Source: Leucothrix arctica (lineage in GTDB: Bacteria; Pseudomonadota; Gammaproteobacteria; Thiotrichales; Thiotrichaceae). From it: 64,000 bases of DNA. Below are positions 1 through 9,903 of the stretch, in pieces (positions within the stretch are counted from its first letter, which is position 1; the number at the start of each line of letters is the position of its first letter). Where the stretch lies: assembly GCF_003172895.1 (NCBI RefSeq), contig NZ_QGKL01000042.1, positions 1-64,000 on the forward strand. Reading direction: 5' to 3'. The notes beneath the pieces are model-generated. The model made no database searches. It was not told the origin of the DNA and worked only from the letters and a program-made list of their open reading frames with translations. A program made the translations under genes and the position numbers.

Positions 1-640
<640 letters not shown>

Positions 641-719
641 GGAAAAATATAGATAATTTGTTTAGCCGACGTTCTTGTCGCTAATCAGGTAGTCTTATAA
701 ATTAGCCAAGGTAGCTTTG

Positions 720-1238
720 ATGATTAATATTCATTTGCTTGACCAGCCCGAACTAGATATTCGTTATACCGATGTGCTTACTGCGCTTGACCAGAGAGTG
801 CGGGAAAAGGATGCTGCTCCTTATCTTTATCCAAAAACCAAAGACTTTTATCGTCAATGTTTGGCAGGGGAGTGCTATAACATACTCGCGCTCAATGATG
901 AGGACGTTATAGGGTATGCCGCACTAAGACGTATGAGCCCTTGGCCGGCTTATTTGGAGAAAGTTGAGTACCCCGAGAGTGAGTGTGCTTTGATGCTACA
1001 CAACATGGTAGACCCTAGTTGGCGTGGACAAGGTATTGCAAAGCTACTTAATCAAGGCCGCATCACTTTGGCTCGCGAGCAAGGGCTGCGTTATTTATTC
1101 TCAACGGTGCACCCAGAAAACACACCAAGCATAAAGAGCCTAAAGCGTTCTGGTTTCCGGGTGCTAGATCAACGAAAAATGTTTAGTGAGCAGCTACTGC
1201 GTAACTTGATGTTTCTGGATCTAAATGAGCAACAGTAA
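720..1238 (+). CDS. GNAT family N-acetyltransferase
   Basis: A single-domain GNAT protein of about 172 residues that should transfer an acetyl group from acetyl-CoA to an amine; the substrate is not predictable. The acetyl-CoA loop is visible as WRGQGIAKLLNQG around residues 100-112, followed by the HPENTPSIKSLKRSGF segment typical of the end of the fold. The ATG at 720 is preferred over the TTG at 717; an AAGG lies about 8 bases upstream. Its 3' end overlaps the 3' end of the convergent ATP-grasp gene by about 56 bp, an unusually long tail-to-tail overlap. Confidence 0.8.
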   Translation: MINIHLLDQPELDIRYTDVLTALDQRVREKDAAPYLYPKTKDFYRQCLAGECYNILALNDEDVIGYAALRRMSPWPAYLEKVEYPESECALMLHNMVDPSWRGQGIAKLLNQGRITLAREQGLRYLFSTVHPENTPSIKSLKRSGFRVLDQRKMFSEQLLRNLMFLDLNEQQ

Positions 1239-2337
1239 TATCTATAGCATCATTTGCTGGTAACGAGGTTACGGTACTATCTAAAGCGATGTACTGTTCC
1301 GCGAGTTGTCGGATACGCGTAGGTACGGGAATATGGTAACGGCGGCAACTGCAGTAGATAATTAATGCAACGAGTGTGTCAAAGGCTTCGATTTGTGGTT
1401 TGTCATGCATTTTTACAATCATCTGCCATACAGTGGTACTGAATGGCAGTTCCAAGCCCGGTAAGCCATTAACATCAAAGACTTTAAGAGACCCATGCTG
1501 ATCAAAACGACAATCGACACGAGTAAATTCGCAAATACCCAAAGCATCACAAATCGGTAACACCTCTGCTTCGATTGCTTTAAGTACTTCTGGGTCATTC
1601 ACAACAGTAAGCCATTTACCATCATCCCAATCTCTTTGGCGAATACTATAATCTAGGACTGCTCCAGGGTTGTCATAGATATCAATGTCGTAGTAAGTCG
1701 GCAAAATTATTGGCTTTTCTGGTGTCATAAAGATAGCAACGGTAATGTCTCTACCAGGTAGGTAATCTTCAACCATCACGGGGTAACCGTAGGTATCGCC
1801 TAATTGCTTGGTTTGTTTATAAAGCTCCTCTAAATCGTTTGTTATACAGTCCTGTGTGATGCCTTTACTGGTCGAAAGGTCACTAGGTTTTGTAAAGAGC
1901 GGGAACGTTAGTTGACGTTGTTTGAGTATTTCAGGGAGTTGCTGAAGATTCTCTTCATGAATGGCGGCAAACCGTGGTACAGCTGTATTTTTATCTGCTA
2001 GCAAGCTTTGGCATTGGTCTTTTGAAAGCACACTTTTTAGGACTTTTGCATTGTTGCCAATAATTGAAAACCCACGCTCTTCAATTACGTCAGCAAGCCA
2101 GAGAGCCTCTGTAGCGCCTTTATTAGCATAAACTTGATAGGCATTTGGCCAGACAAGGCAATCGCTTGGGTTTAGCTTGGATAGCACATCAGAAAGCATT
2201 TTAAGGCAATCCACATCGTGCACTTCGAGATCAATATGTGCGCGTTGCAATGAGTGGAGAACATCTTGCTGGCTTTCTACATCGGTTGTCCAACCCATGG
2301 ACCAAAATCCGACGCTATTAATAATTACTATTTTCAT
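1183..2337 (-). CDS. ATP-grasp ligase, D-Ala-D-Ala ligase-like
   Basis: A 384-residue ATP-grasp enzyme. Visible motifs are the ATP-binding lysine strand (FPLFTKPSDLSTSKGI), the central VEDYLPGRDITVAIF strand and the metal-binding end DVNGLPGLELP, which matches the EVNTLPG motif of D-Ala-D-Ala ligases. Such enzymes join a carboxylate to an amine through an acyl-phosphate. ATG 2337 is chosen because AAGGAAA precedes it; a GTG at 2346 is an alternative. The gene lies 66 bp downstream of an ABC exporter gene on the same strand, so both are probably one transcript. That pairing suggests making and exporting a small peptide-like product, but no substrate can be named. True D-Ala-D-Ala ligases are shorter (about 300 aa) and sit with murein genes. 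Confidence 0.8.
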   Translation of the reverse strand: MKIVIINSVGFWSMGWTTDVESQQDVLHSLQRAHIDLEVHDVDCLKMLSDVLSKLNPSDCLVWPNAYQVYANKGATEALWLADVIEERGFSIIGNNAKVLKSVLSKDQCQSLLADKNTAVPRFAAIHEENLQQLPEILKQRQLTFPLFTKPSDLSTSKGITQDCITNDLEELYKQTKQLGDTYGYPVMVEDYLPGRDITVAIFMTPEKPIILPTYYDIDIYDNPGAVLDYSIRQRDWDDGKWLTVVNDPEVLKAIEAEVLPICDALGICEFTRVDCRFDQHGSLKVFDVNGLPGLELPFSTTVWQMIVKMHDKPQIEAFDTLVALIIYCSCRRYHIPVPTRIRQLAEQYIALDSTVTSLPANDAIDITVAHLDPETSSYAVAAH

Positions 2338-2403
2338 GGGCTTCACTTTCCTTCTTTTGGTGATACTTCAAATACGGTGTGTTGAACGGCAACTTATACT
2401 TTT

Positions 2404-4416
2404 TCAGCTTAAGGGGGCTTCAAGTAACGGCGTTTCATGAGCAGTACTGGTTTGCGCATTCCATAACTGGACGTAAAGTCCATTTAGCAACATGAGCTCG
2501 TCATGGCTACCTTGTTCCATCACACTGCCTTTATCCAAAACAAAAATATTGTCAGCTTTAGCGATAGCGCGAAGATTATGTGAAATTGAGATCACTGTGC
2601 ATTTATGGCGAAGCTTGTGGACGGTTGCGTCAATTGCGGCAGCTGTTTCAGCATCTAGACTGCTAGTCGCTTCATCTAAAATTAGGATGGCAGGATCACA
2701 AAGAATCGCACGTGCAATGGCAACACGTTGCTTCTGACCACCAGAAAGGCGTTTACCCGCTTCACCAGCATTGGTTTCATAGCCTTGTGGAAGATCAGTG
2801 ATGAACTCATGCAGTTCAGCAGCTTGTGCGGCCTGCATAATTTCATCATCGGTAGCATTTGGTTTGGCAACACGAATATTGTCAGCAATACTGGCATTGA
2901 ACACGAAGGTGTCTTGCAACACGATGCCAATTTTTTGGCGCAATGAGCTTATGGTGAGGTGACGGATATCATGTCCATCGACGGTGACTCTTCCCGCTGA
3001 AACATCATAAAAGCGTAATAACAGGTTTAGAATAGTACTTTTTCCTGCACCACTTGGGCCGACAAAGGCGACAAAGCTACCGGGCTGTATGGAAAAACTC
3101 GTATTACGTAATTGTAAATTGTCATCCGTGTAGCCAAAGGAAACATTTTCAAAACATACGCCTTCCCTAAATGTGGGTAACACAATCGCACCGGGAATAT
3201 CGATAATATCGCTTTGACTTTGGAATAGTGTGTCTACACGGCGAATGCCTATTAATGATGTAAGTACCTCATCAATACGGTTTCTAAACAGCTTACGCAT
3301 GTAACTGACAAAAATACCCTGCATCATAATGAATGAAACAAGGCCACCGATAGAGAGCGTGCCGGCGCCGAGTAGAATTAGTCCAGTAGAAATAGAAAGC
3401 AACTGAGTGAAAAATAAAGAACTGATAACAGTCCGTTCAAATGCAGTACGATTAAATAATGCATTTGTGGATACTTTCTGCAAACGCTCGAGTTGATTAA
3501 CAAAGCCACTTTGCATCGAAGGTTGAATGCTGAAACTCTTGATCATTGCTTGTGCTTGAGTACTTTCTTGAACCGCTTGCATAACCATTGCTTCCTCATC
3601 TTTCAGTGCGTAATTAGCTTTTGAAAGTGATGGAGAAAAATCACGCAGTATGTAAATTAGTACTGGTAAAGATGTCATGGTTACCAATGCCATCGGCACG
3701 GATAACATGAAGAGCATAATAATGTTAAGTACTACAATTAAAAGATCTGCGACTGTTGGAATAATTTGCGTGATACCTAGACGCACATAGATCATATCTG
3801 ACGAAAATCGAGTGAGGATGTCACCTAATTTTGTGTCTTTGTAATAGCTGACAGGTAGTTTCTGCAGGTGTTGATACATGTCGCTGTTAAGATCTTTAAC
3901 AACTTTGCTCGTGATGGCTGCAGAGATACGTTCTCCCATCAGAACTAATAATGCGACTGCTGGGAATACTAATAAAAGCTTGGCTAATATAGGTTTAGCT
4001 AACAGCAGCCCTTTTCCAGAAGCGCTACTATTGATTATGTTTTTAAGGGCACGCGTAAAGCCGATTTCATATAACCCAAAGCTGACAAGGCCGGCTCCAC
4101 TAAGTAGTGCTGGACGCCAATAAGGTGCACCATACTTCCTTAGGTAACGGTTGAATAACTTGCCTTCTTTTTTGAACGAGTGAGCAGACTGTTTTTCTGG
4201 AACAAGGGGTTTATCTCGCTTCCACAAAGCAACATGGGTTTGTACTTCATCATGATCTGATTGGCGCTGTGGTACTAGAACATCTAGCTGCAGTTTGTCG
4301 TTAAGCTTTTCAATGGACCTGCTTAGGGAGCGGCGTGTTTTCTTAGCTTTCTTTTTACTAACGTAATATTTTACCGTAGCAGTACCGCCCGCTATAGCTA
4401 GCATAGTAAATAACAT
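2404..4416 (-). CDS. ABC exporter, fused permease-ATPase (MsbA/lipid-multidrug type)
   Basis: A 670-residue half-transporter with membrane domain first and ATPase last. It begins with one hydrophobic segment and a roughly 70-residue basic, charged linker before the usual exporter membrane domain (about residues 100-400, with the YYKDTKLGDILTRFSSD coupling region). The ATPase has Walker A GPSGAGKST, Q-loop GIVLQDTFVF, signature RLSGGQKQR, Walker B ILILDEATS and the H-loop ISISHNL, so it should be active as a homodimer. The long N-terminal extension is unusual for MsbA. The gene starts at ATG 4416 with AAAGGT upstream and reads into the ATP-grasp gene, suggesting export of that enzyme's product. 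Confidence 0.88.
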   Translation of the reverse strand: MLFTMLAIAGGTATVKYYVSKKKAKKTRRSLSRSIEKLNDKLQLDVLVPQRQSDHDEVQTHVALWKRDKPLVPEKQSAHSFKKEGKLFNRYLRKYGAPYWRPALLSGAGLVSFGLYEIGFTRALKNIINSSASGKGLLLAKPILAKLLLVFPAVALLVLMGERISAAITSKVVKDLNSDMYQHLQKLPVSYYKDTKLGDILTRFSSDMIYVRLGITQIIPTVADLLIVVLNIIMLFMLSVPMALVTMTSLPVLIYILRDFSPSLSKANYALKDEEAMVMQAVQESTQAQAMIKSFSIQPSMQSGFVNQLERLQKVSTNALFNRTAFERTVISSLFFTQLLSISTGLILLGAGTLSIGGLVSFIMMQGIFVSYMRKLFRNRIDEVLTSLIGIRRVDTLFQSQSDIIDIPGAIVLPTFREGVCFENVSFGYTDDNLQLRNTSFSIQPGSFVAFVGPSGAGKSTILNLLLRFYDVSAGRVTVDGHDIRHLTISSLRQKIGIVLQDTFVFNASIADNIRVAKPNATDDEIMQAAQAAELHEFITDLPQGYETNAGEAGKRLSGGQKQRVAIARAILCDPAILILDEATSSLDAETAAAIDATVHKLRHKCTVISISHNLRAIAKADNIFVLDKGSVMEQGSHDELMLLNGLYVQLWNAQTSTAHETPLLEAPLS

Positions 4417-4615
4417 TATTACCTTTGATTCTTACTTTTTAGGAAGGTGCAGAAGTGCCTACCTATTGATTATTGAATCAAATCGTTAATAACATGAAGT
4501 CTAGGATTGTTAATTTTTGTTGTGAGGATAGTTCTAGAAGTAGGGACGGTTGTTATTTAACTTTTTTATATAACTGCCTCTCTGATCACTTTGCGTGAAG
4601 TTAAATACCCAAAGC

Positions 4616-4652
4616 AATAAAGCAGATACCAACAATCAGTATCTGCTTTATT
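4616..4652 (-). terminator. Perfect 14-bp stem terminator after the quinone-oxidoreductase gene
   Basis: Bases 4616-4629 (aataaagcagatac) pair perfectly with 4639-4652 around a 9-base loop. The palindrome lies 18 bp beyond the stop of the oxidoreductase gene and before the ABC exporter gene on the same strand. It ends in TTTATT when read on the minus strand, as expected for Rho-independent termination separating two operons. Confidence 0.75.
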
Positions 4653-4670
4653 CAATCATCTACAAAGTCA

Positions 4671-5798
4671 TTACTTCTGAGGTGTAATCAAGTACTTTTC
4701 ACCAGTCGCTTGCTTAGCATAGCCCGCGATTGATTGTAGTTTCAGTGTCTCAGTCAACGACACTTCATGTGTGTAGTTACTTGCAAACGTTGTAGTGATC
4801 TCATCGGCAACACGTTTACGCATCGCAACAACAGTCTCATTACCTAGCTTGCTTAGCACATTGAATAATAAGAACCCAGTGACAGCCCAAGCAAAACCGA
4901 AGTTACGGTTTAGCGTAATAGGGCCACGGTTTAGTGCGCCATATATGTAAACTTGTTTGAACGTATCAGAGCCATAAACGCTGTGTTCTTTCATGTCACG
5001 TGCCGCTGCAACTTCCATGCAGTTCAAAATGTCACTGGTTAGCTCGCCGCCGCCAATTGGGTCAAACGCAATCGTTGCACCGGTTTCAATAATCGCAGCC
5101 GTTAAGTCATCAATGAACGAGTTACTGCTTGAGTTAACAACGTATTTTGCGCCCATATCCCGTAGCAATGTTTCTTGCTCTTCTTTACGAACGATGTTGA
5201 TTAGATCAACACCATCAGCAATACAAATGCGGTTTAGCATCTGACCAAGGTTAGAGGCAGCTGCGGCATGAATAATGGCTTTGTGACCTTCAGCACGCAT
5301 GGTTGCAACCATTGCCAACGCCGTCAGCGGGTTCACGAACGAAGAAGCCGCTTCTTTCGCGGTTGTTCCGTCTTTCATTGGTAAGCAGCTTTGTACGTTT
5401 GCACATAGGTATTGACGATAAGTGCCTCCACCAATCACAGCAACAGTCTTACCTATTAGTGTTTGTGCCTCAGATGATGAGCCAGCCGCGATCACTGTTC
5501 CAGCGCCTTCGTTTCCAACTGGCGTTACAACACCAACACGCGTTTTAAGGCCTTCCATAAACTGCACAGGAACATCAGCTGTAATCACTGGGCTTTGGTC
5601 GGTGCCTGATTGTGTGGCTGTTGTCATATCAGCAGCGCTGAACATAACACCTAAATCAGACGGGTTTAATGGCGCTGCTTCAATGCGAATAATAACTTCA
5701 TCAGCACCGGGTTGTGGCACTTCAATGTTTTGTAGCGCTAGTGTTAATTTGTTGTCGTCGCTGATTATTGAAGTCAGCTGAATGTTTGTATGTGTCAT
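4671..5798 (-). CDS. Zinc-independent alcohol dehydrogenase / quinone oxidoreductase (MDR superfamily)
   Basis: A medium-chain dehydrogenase/reductase of 375 residues. It has the GroES-like N-terminal region (EVIIRIEAAPLNPSDLG) and a Rossmann-fold half with HAAAASNLGQMLNRIC as the nucleotide-binding turn and FDPIGGGE near the active site. Structural zinc cysteines are absent, as in quinone reductases that use NAD(P)H. ATG 5798 is preferred because the preceding 13 codons do not resemble the family. It lies 80 bp downstream of a glutathione S-transferase gene on the same strand. The pair looks like an electrophile or quinone detoxification operon under the divergent LysR gene. Confidence 0.85.
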   Translation of the reverse strand: MTHTNIQLTSIISDDNKLTLALQNIEVPQPGADEVIIRIEAAPLNPSDLGVMFSAADMTTATQSGTDQSPVITADVPVQFMEGLKTRVGVVTPVGNEGAGTVIAAGSSSEAQTLIGKTVAVIGGGTYRQYLCANVQSCLPMKDGTTAKEAASSFVNPLTALAMVATMRAEGHKAIIHAAAASNLGQMLNRICIADGVDLINIVRKEEQETLLRDMGAKYVVNSSSNSFIDDLTAAIIETGATIAFDPIGGGELTSDILNCMEVAAARDMKEHSVYGSDTFKQVYIYGALNRGPITLNRNFGFAWAVTGFLLFNVLSKLGNETVVAMRKRVADEITTTFASNYTHEVSLTETLKLQSIAGYAKQATGEKYLITPQK

Positions 5799-5878
5799 TT
5801 TAATATTCTCTTTTAAATCATTAAATTCTATAACCAATCATTTGATTGATTTAGTTCTATTGTTTTTATCGTTCGATG

Positions 5879-6553
5879 CTATTTAGCATTGTCTGCTTGT
5901 ATCTGAGCGGTTACTTTTTGCATGAACTCAGGCATGTTTGCCTGACGATCTGCTTCTATATTTTGGGTAATGGCTAACTGACTCATTGAGTCATTCCACG
6001 TTTTCATGCCGTGGATCTCTGCAGGTACATCCCAGTCAAGCTGGCTCGCACCGAAGCTGGCAACGATGTTTACGTAATAAACGTAGATGTCGGCCATTGT
6101 GAATTTGTCACCCGCAACCCAAGGTGAAAACTGACATAAGCGGCTTATAGCGATAACTCCAACGTCTAATGCTTGGCGTACTTCATCTTTAATCGATTCA
6201 GGTATTTCAGTACCTGAGAATGCATAAGGGATAAGTCGTCTACTCGGTAGCTCAAAATACAGCTCGGCTACTTTCATAATTTGTCGAACAACAGCGCGCT
6301 CGCTACTGTTTTCGGGGTATAGCGCAATGTCAGGGTAAGTCTCTTCGAGATAGTCACAAATGACACTCGACTCTGAAAGATTGAGTCCTTCATTCGTTGT
6401 GATAACAGGAACTTTTCCCGCTGGGCTGATTGCGAGTAACTCTTCACTACCACCGTAGAGTAGGTTTTCTTGAAACGGCAGTTCTTTGTAGAGAAGTACA
6501 TGTTTCACTAGGTTGTAATAGTTGCTAGCCGCAAAACCGTGCAGAGTAATCAT
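5879..6553 (-). CDS. Glutathione S-transferase
   Basis: At 224 residues this has the standard cytosolic GST length. The thioredoxin-like N-terminal domain is visible (SNYYNLVKHVLLYKELPF, the GKVPVI cis-proline turn and LSESSVICDYLEE contacting glutathione). The all-helical second domain has FSPWVAGDKFTMADIYVYY, the conserved N-capping box region. It should conjugate glutathione to electrophiles in the cytosol. It is the first gene of an operon with a quinone oxidoreductase and is divergent from a LysR gene, a common arrangement for substrate-induced detoxification genes. Confidence 0.9.
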   Translation of the reverse strand: MITLHGFAASNYYNLVKHVLLYKELPFQENLLYGGSEELLAISPAGKVPVITTNEGLNLSESSVICDYLEETYPDIALYPENSSERAVVRQIMKVAELYFELPSRRLIPYAFSGTEIPESIKDEVRQALDVGVIAISRLCQFSPWVAGDKFTMADIYVYYVNIVASFGASQLDWDVPAEIHGMKTWNDSMSQLAITQNIEADRQANMPEFMQKVTAQIQADNAK

Positions 6554-6601
6554 TAGTCAGTGTCCATCATTAGTGTGAAGGGTTGGCGCTGTATCTCATC
6601 T

Positions 6602-6626
6602 GTTGCAGCAAGAGCAAGGCTGCAAC
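6602..6626. promoter_or_regulatory. 25-bp palindrome in the GST/LysR divergent promoter region
   Basis: GTTGCAGC (6602-6609) is followed by nine bases and then GCTGCAAC (6619-6626), a perfect inverted repeat. It lies 49 bp upstream of the GST start and 127 bp upstream of the LysR start. LysR-type regulators bind dyads of about this size, usually next to their own divergent target. Assignment to this regulator is an inference from position. Confidence 0.5.
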
Positions 6627-6752
6627 GTTTAACTTGAGGTCATTATTACCCTTTTTAATTAGGTTATATATGGCGGCAAATGCTAATCACTATTGCTTTA
6701 ATGACAACAATGAAGCAAGAATACTACAGGTTTTTTTTAATGGAGAATTGAC

Positions 6753-7649
6753 TTGGATCAACTACGTGCGATGCGGTATTTCAGTAAAGTTGTCGAAACG
6801 GGCAGTTTCACCAAAGCGGCGAGTACCTTTAATGTGCCGCCATCATCATTGTCGAGACGCGTTGCTGATTTAGAAAAGAGTCTGGGGGCGACTTTGTTAA
6901 AGCGCTCGACCCGAGTCGTTAAACTGACTGAAGTAGGGCAAATTTACTATAATGATGTTCAGAAAATACTGAACCAACTAGCGCAGAGTAATGAGACTGT
7001 TCGTAGTTATCAAACAACGCCAATGGGGCGTTTGAGCATCAGTTCGATGGTGGGTTTTGGTGAGAGGATATTGCTACCTTTACTAGATGAGTTCAGCATC
7101 TTATATCCTGAGATCGTTTTAGATGTGAGTTTAAGTGATGAGCTATCAACGCTTGGACGTGACGATGTTGATATTGCTATTCGCGGTGGCTACGCGCCCA
7201 ATGAGCGCGTACTGGCAATCAGGCTCATGGATAATGGGTTTATTCCAGTTGCTTCGCCTAGTTACATTGAGAAGCATGGCCTACCAAGTAATGTGATGGC
7301 GCTAAAAGAACATGGCGGCCTTTATTTTAAAGCACCGACAGGGCCTATGCCTTGGTTATGCCATGTAAACGGCCAGTGGCATGACGTAACTGGGCCAGCA
7401 GTAGCGATTTCAAATAATGGGTCTTGGCTTGCGAGAAAAGCGTGTAACGGCGAAGGTATTTTGATGTCAACACGATGGGCGTTAGCGTCGTACCTTGAGT
7501 CAGGGCAGTTGCAGGAGCTTAAGTTTGAACATGAGCTAACGGTCACTCAGTATTCTGATCTGGCGGTTTATTTGCTGTATCAAAAACAGCGTTACTTGGT
7601 ACCTAAAGTGAAAGCGGCGGTAGACTTTTTAGTTGAACGACTTAATTGA
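6753..7649 (+). CDS. LysR family transcriptional regulator
   Basis: A 298-residue LTTR with an N-terminal winged helix-turn-helix (GSFTKAASTFNVPPSSLSRR, residues about 17-36) and the two-lobe effector-binding domain (TPMGRLSISSMVGFG onward). The start is TTG 6753, giving the classic MDQLRAMRYF opening, with GGAG at 6742-6745; no ATG fits as well. It is divergent from the GST/quinone-reductase operon and probably controls it in response to an electrophile or aromatic compound. It belongs to the CrgA/AaeR-like branch by general appearance. Confidence 0.9.
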   Translation: MDQLRAMRYFSKVVETGSFTKAASTFNVPPSSLSRRVADLEKSLGATLLKRSTRVVKLTEVGQIYYNDVQKILNQLAQSNETVRSYQTTPMGRLSISSMVGFGERILLPLLDEFSILYPEIVLDVSLSDELSTLGRDDVDIAIRGGYAPNERVLAIRLMDNGFIPVASPSYIEKHGLPSNVMALKEHGGLYFKAPTGPMPWLCHVNGQWHDVTGPAVAISNNGSWLARKACNGEGILMSTRWALASYLESGQLQELKFEHELTVTQYSDLAVYLLYQKQRYLVPKVKAAVDFLVERLN

Positions 7650-7802
7650 TTGTTGGTTTGGGTGAGCTTAGGTCGATGCAGAGTTTGTGACATGGTATTT
7701 ACTTAATTTTTTAGATCCAGTTAGTTATGGGCTCTCAAAATTTGATAAGCTATACCATGCTCTTCAAGTGATGAAAGATCTTTTAAACCCTGGAAAGCAA
7801 GC

Positions 7803-8363
7803 ATGAATGTTCATCGTAATGCTCGTACCACCCCTAATATGCCCGAAGATATGCAAAAACGTGATGTATTAGTAGGTATTGACCGTGCGACACGTTGGGT
7901 TTATATGGAAGTGATCACGGATAAAACAGCGAAGACAGCCGCCAAATTCATCGAGATATTGGTCGCTAAATATCCTATTAAGATTACAAAAATACTCATG
8001 GATAATGGTAAAGAGTTTACTGACTGATTCTGTACCACTGGCGAGCGTGAGCCCACAGGGGAACACTTATTTGATAAAATGTGCGACTCATTGGCGATAG
8101 AACACCGTTTAATTCTACCAAAACACCCACAAAAAAATGGGATGGTGGAACGCTTTAACGGTCGAATATCAGATGTGATTAAATTAACTTATTTTGCTTC
8201 TGCCGAGGAAGTGGAAACAACACTAAAACGTTACTTAACCACGTACAATCATCACGTTATTCAAAGAAATCTTGGACATTTGACACCTATTCAAAGCATC
8301 AAACAGTGGCAGTTAGACAAGCCTGTTTTATTCAAAAAAAAGTTTATAATCATTCATTTCTAG
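7803..8363 (+). pseudogene. IS481-family transposase remnant with in-frame stop
   Basis: An integrase-core transposase remnant. The first part has KRDVLVGIDRATRWVYMEV, carrying the first catalytic Asp, and LMDNGKEFTD, carrying the second. The frame then meets TGA at 8025-8027 and continues in the same frame with HPQKNGMVERFNGRISDV, which holds the last catalytic Glu, and the YNHHVIQRNLGHLTPIQS tail. A single CGA-to-TGA change would explain the stop. The N-terminal helix-turn-helix part is missing as well, so the copy is dead. No terminal inverted repeats were recognised. Confidence 0.85.
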
Positions 8364-8404
8364 ATATCTAAACAAGTAGGTATTTAATTATTTATTTTAA
8401 ATAG

Positions 8405-8438
8405 AAAGGGCGAAAAAAATAATATCTCTCGCCCTTTT
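8405..8438 (-). terminator. Hairpin terminator after the fasciclin gene
   Basis: aaagggcga at 8405-8413 pairs with tcgcccttt at 8429-8437. On the minus strand the stem is followed by a T-rich stretch, and it lies 50 bp past the fasciclin-domain stop. T residues also follow on the plus strand, so it may act in both directions against the IS481 remnant. Confidence 0.7.
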
Positions 8439-8487
8439 ATTAACTACTAACTAAAAAAACTGATTAATATTTATTTAAATATTCTAA

Positions 8488-9012
8488 TTACTCCGCAGGT
8501 GGTAACAGCACTGTATCAATTACATGAATGATGCCGTTGCTTGTCATAATGTCAGCTTTTATCACTGTTGCATCATTAATCTTAACACCGTCAGACGTAT
8601 CAATCATTACTTCAGCACCCGATAATGTCTTAGCACTTTTTAAGCCTGCGACATCTTTCGCGGGTACGCTACCAGAGATGACGTGATAGGTAAGAATAGC
8701 TGTTAACCTTTCTTTATCAGCAAGGATAGCGTTAAGTGTTTCTTCGGGGATTTTTGCAAACGCTTCATCAGTTGGCGCAAAGACAGTGAAAGGGCCTTCA
8801 GCCTTCAGAGCGTCGATAAGATCAGCAGCTTCTAGTGCTGTTGCTAATGTTTTAAAACTACCGGCTGCAACTGCTGTATCGATGATGTCAGCTTTCATTT
8901 CTGCGTGCATACCGGCTTTTTCTTCACCAGCGCTGTGGCTACCTGCCTGCACGCTACCAACACCTACTAACATTGCTGCACTTAAAATCCCTGTAATAAT
9001 TCCTACTTTCAT
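8488..9012 (-). CDS. Secreted fasciclin (FAS1) domain protein
   Basis: A 174-residue exported protein with a cleavable signal peptide ([17 protein letters not shown], cleavage after VQA) and one FAS1 domain. The FAS1 marks are the H1 box [17 protein letters not shown], the YH motif in LTYHVISG and the C-terminal [15 protein letters not shown] (H2 box). Such small bacterial proteins are periplasmic or secreted and linked to adhesion or stress. The ATG at 9012 has GAGGAAC upstream and gives the signal peptide; an earlier in-frame start would bury it. Monocistronic, with its own terminator. Confidence 0.9.
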   Translation of the reverse strand: MKVGIITGILSAAMLVGVGSVQAGSHSAGEEKAGMHAEMKADIIDTAVAAGSFKTLATALEAADLIDALKAEGPFTVFAPTDEAFAKIPEETLNAILADKERLTAILTYHVISGSVPAKDVAGLKSAKTLSGAEVMIDTSDGVKINDATVIKADIMTSNGIIHVIDTVLLPPAE

Positions 9013-9358
9013 TTTATGTTCCTCAATAATAAAAAAGCCTAAGTTACGTACAAGCAAATCAACGTTATTGCTTGTTGAGGCTATTATTGTTTAAAAAAAC
9101 AAATAGAAACCAGAGGCCATAATTCTGTAAAGGTATATTTATGAAAAAACTATTAATTACCACATTAAAAAAGTTTAACTTACTGGTAGGCGTTTTATAG
9201 TTGTTAGCAGGCTGAACAGTTTTTTGGTAACTTAACAAATAAATGGTTTTTAAAGGTCGCACATTTAATGCGTCATACTACGAGGTAGTATTTAGTGCCT
9301 CATCAAACGCCGGTAATCACCACGTATGCCAATAACAGAGAAGTAAGAAAGGTTTGCT
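9013..9358. other. Intergenic region without a recognised gene
   Basis: An AT-rich gap between the divergent fasciclin and DUF3429 genes. It holds only a 19-codon frame starting at 9141 (MKKLLITTLK...) and a short hairpin, atacta/tagtat at 9275-9291, 68 bp before the DUF3429 start. No RNA gene or conserved protein relic was recognised. Confidence 0.4.
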
Positions 9359-9787
9359 ATGAAAAATTCTATTTTAATCCCATTACTAACATATCTAGGT
9401 GCAGCGCCATTTTTTCTGGCCAATCTACTTGAGCTAGCTAATATTCGTTTGTTTGATATTGATTCTCTTACCTGGTTTATGACTTACGGCTTTGTAATCC
9501 TAAGTTTTATGGCAGGGACTTTATGGGGACAAGTTGTTAATGAGAGTGCTGTTGTCAAAGGAGTTGCCTTGGCGACTAATGGCATCACACTTGCAGCATG
9601 GTTTGGGTACTTATTAGCTGTCCCATCGTTGGGGTTGATAGTATCAGCGCTGGGGTTTGTCGCACTTTATGTGCTGGAGGCGTTTGTCATGAAGCAGATG
9701 AAAAGACCCGACTATTATCTAGATCTAAGATTAAGGGTGACAGTACTCGTTGTACTAGCTCATTGCATCATGCTCTTTCAAATCTAG
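9359..9787 (+). CDS. DUF3429 family inner-membrane protein
   Basis: A 142-residue integral membrane protein with about five hydrophobic helices. It shows the DUF3429 pattern: LLTYLGAAPFFLA at the N-terminus, then YGFVILSFMAGTLWG and the C-terminal YLDLRLRVTVLVVLAHC. The role of the family is unknown; members are small inner-membrane proteins of proteobacteria. The start at ATG 9359 has AAAGG upstream. It is convergent with the SOUL protein gene. Confidence 0.8.
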   Translation: MKNSILIPLLTYLGAAPFFLANLLELANIRLFDIDSLTWFMTYGFVILSFMAGTLWGQVVNESAVVKGVALATNGITLAAWFGYLLAVPSLGLIVSALGFVALYVLEAFVMKQMKRPDYYLDLRLRVTVLVVLAHCIMLFQI

Positions 9788-9839
9788 AAGGGCACCTCAA
9801 TATTGACGAGATTGAAAACTCGCCAACTCAGCAAGTGAA

Positions 9840-9868
9840 CTACCTCAACTAGTGAGTAGGTGAGGTAG
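9840..9868. terminator. Hairpin between convergent DUF3429 and SOUL genes
   Basis: ctacctca at 9840-9847 pairs with tgaggtag at 9861-9868 in the 116-bp gap between two convergent genes. There is no strong T-run, so termination is probable from position rather than proven. Confidence 0.45.
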
Positions 9869-9903
9869 CCGAGAGTAAATAGAGAAAACCTTTTGAGAAG
9901 CCT

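Noticed and set aside
9065-9262. 65-codon minus-strand frame between fasciclin and DUF3429 genes
   Set aside because: AT-rich low-complexity translation, no ribosome binding site and no recognisable domain; it is likely chance.
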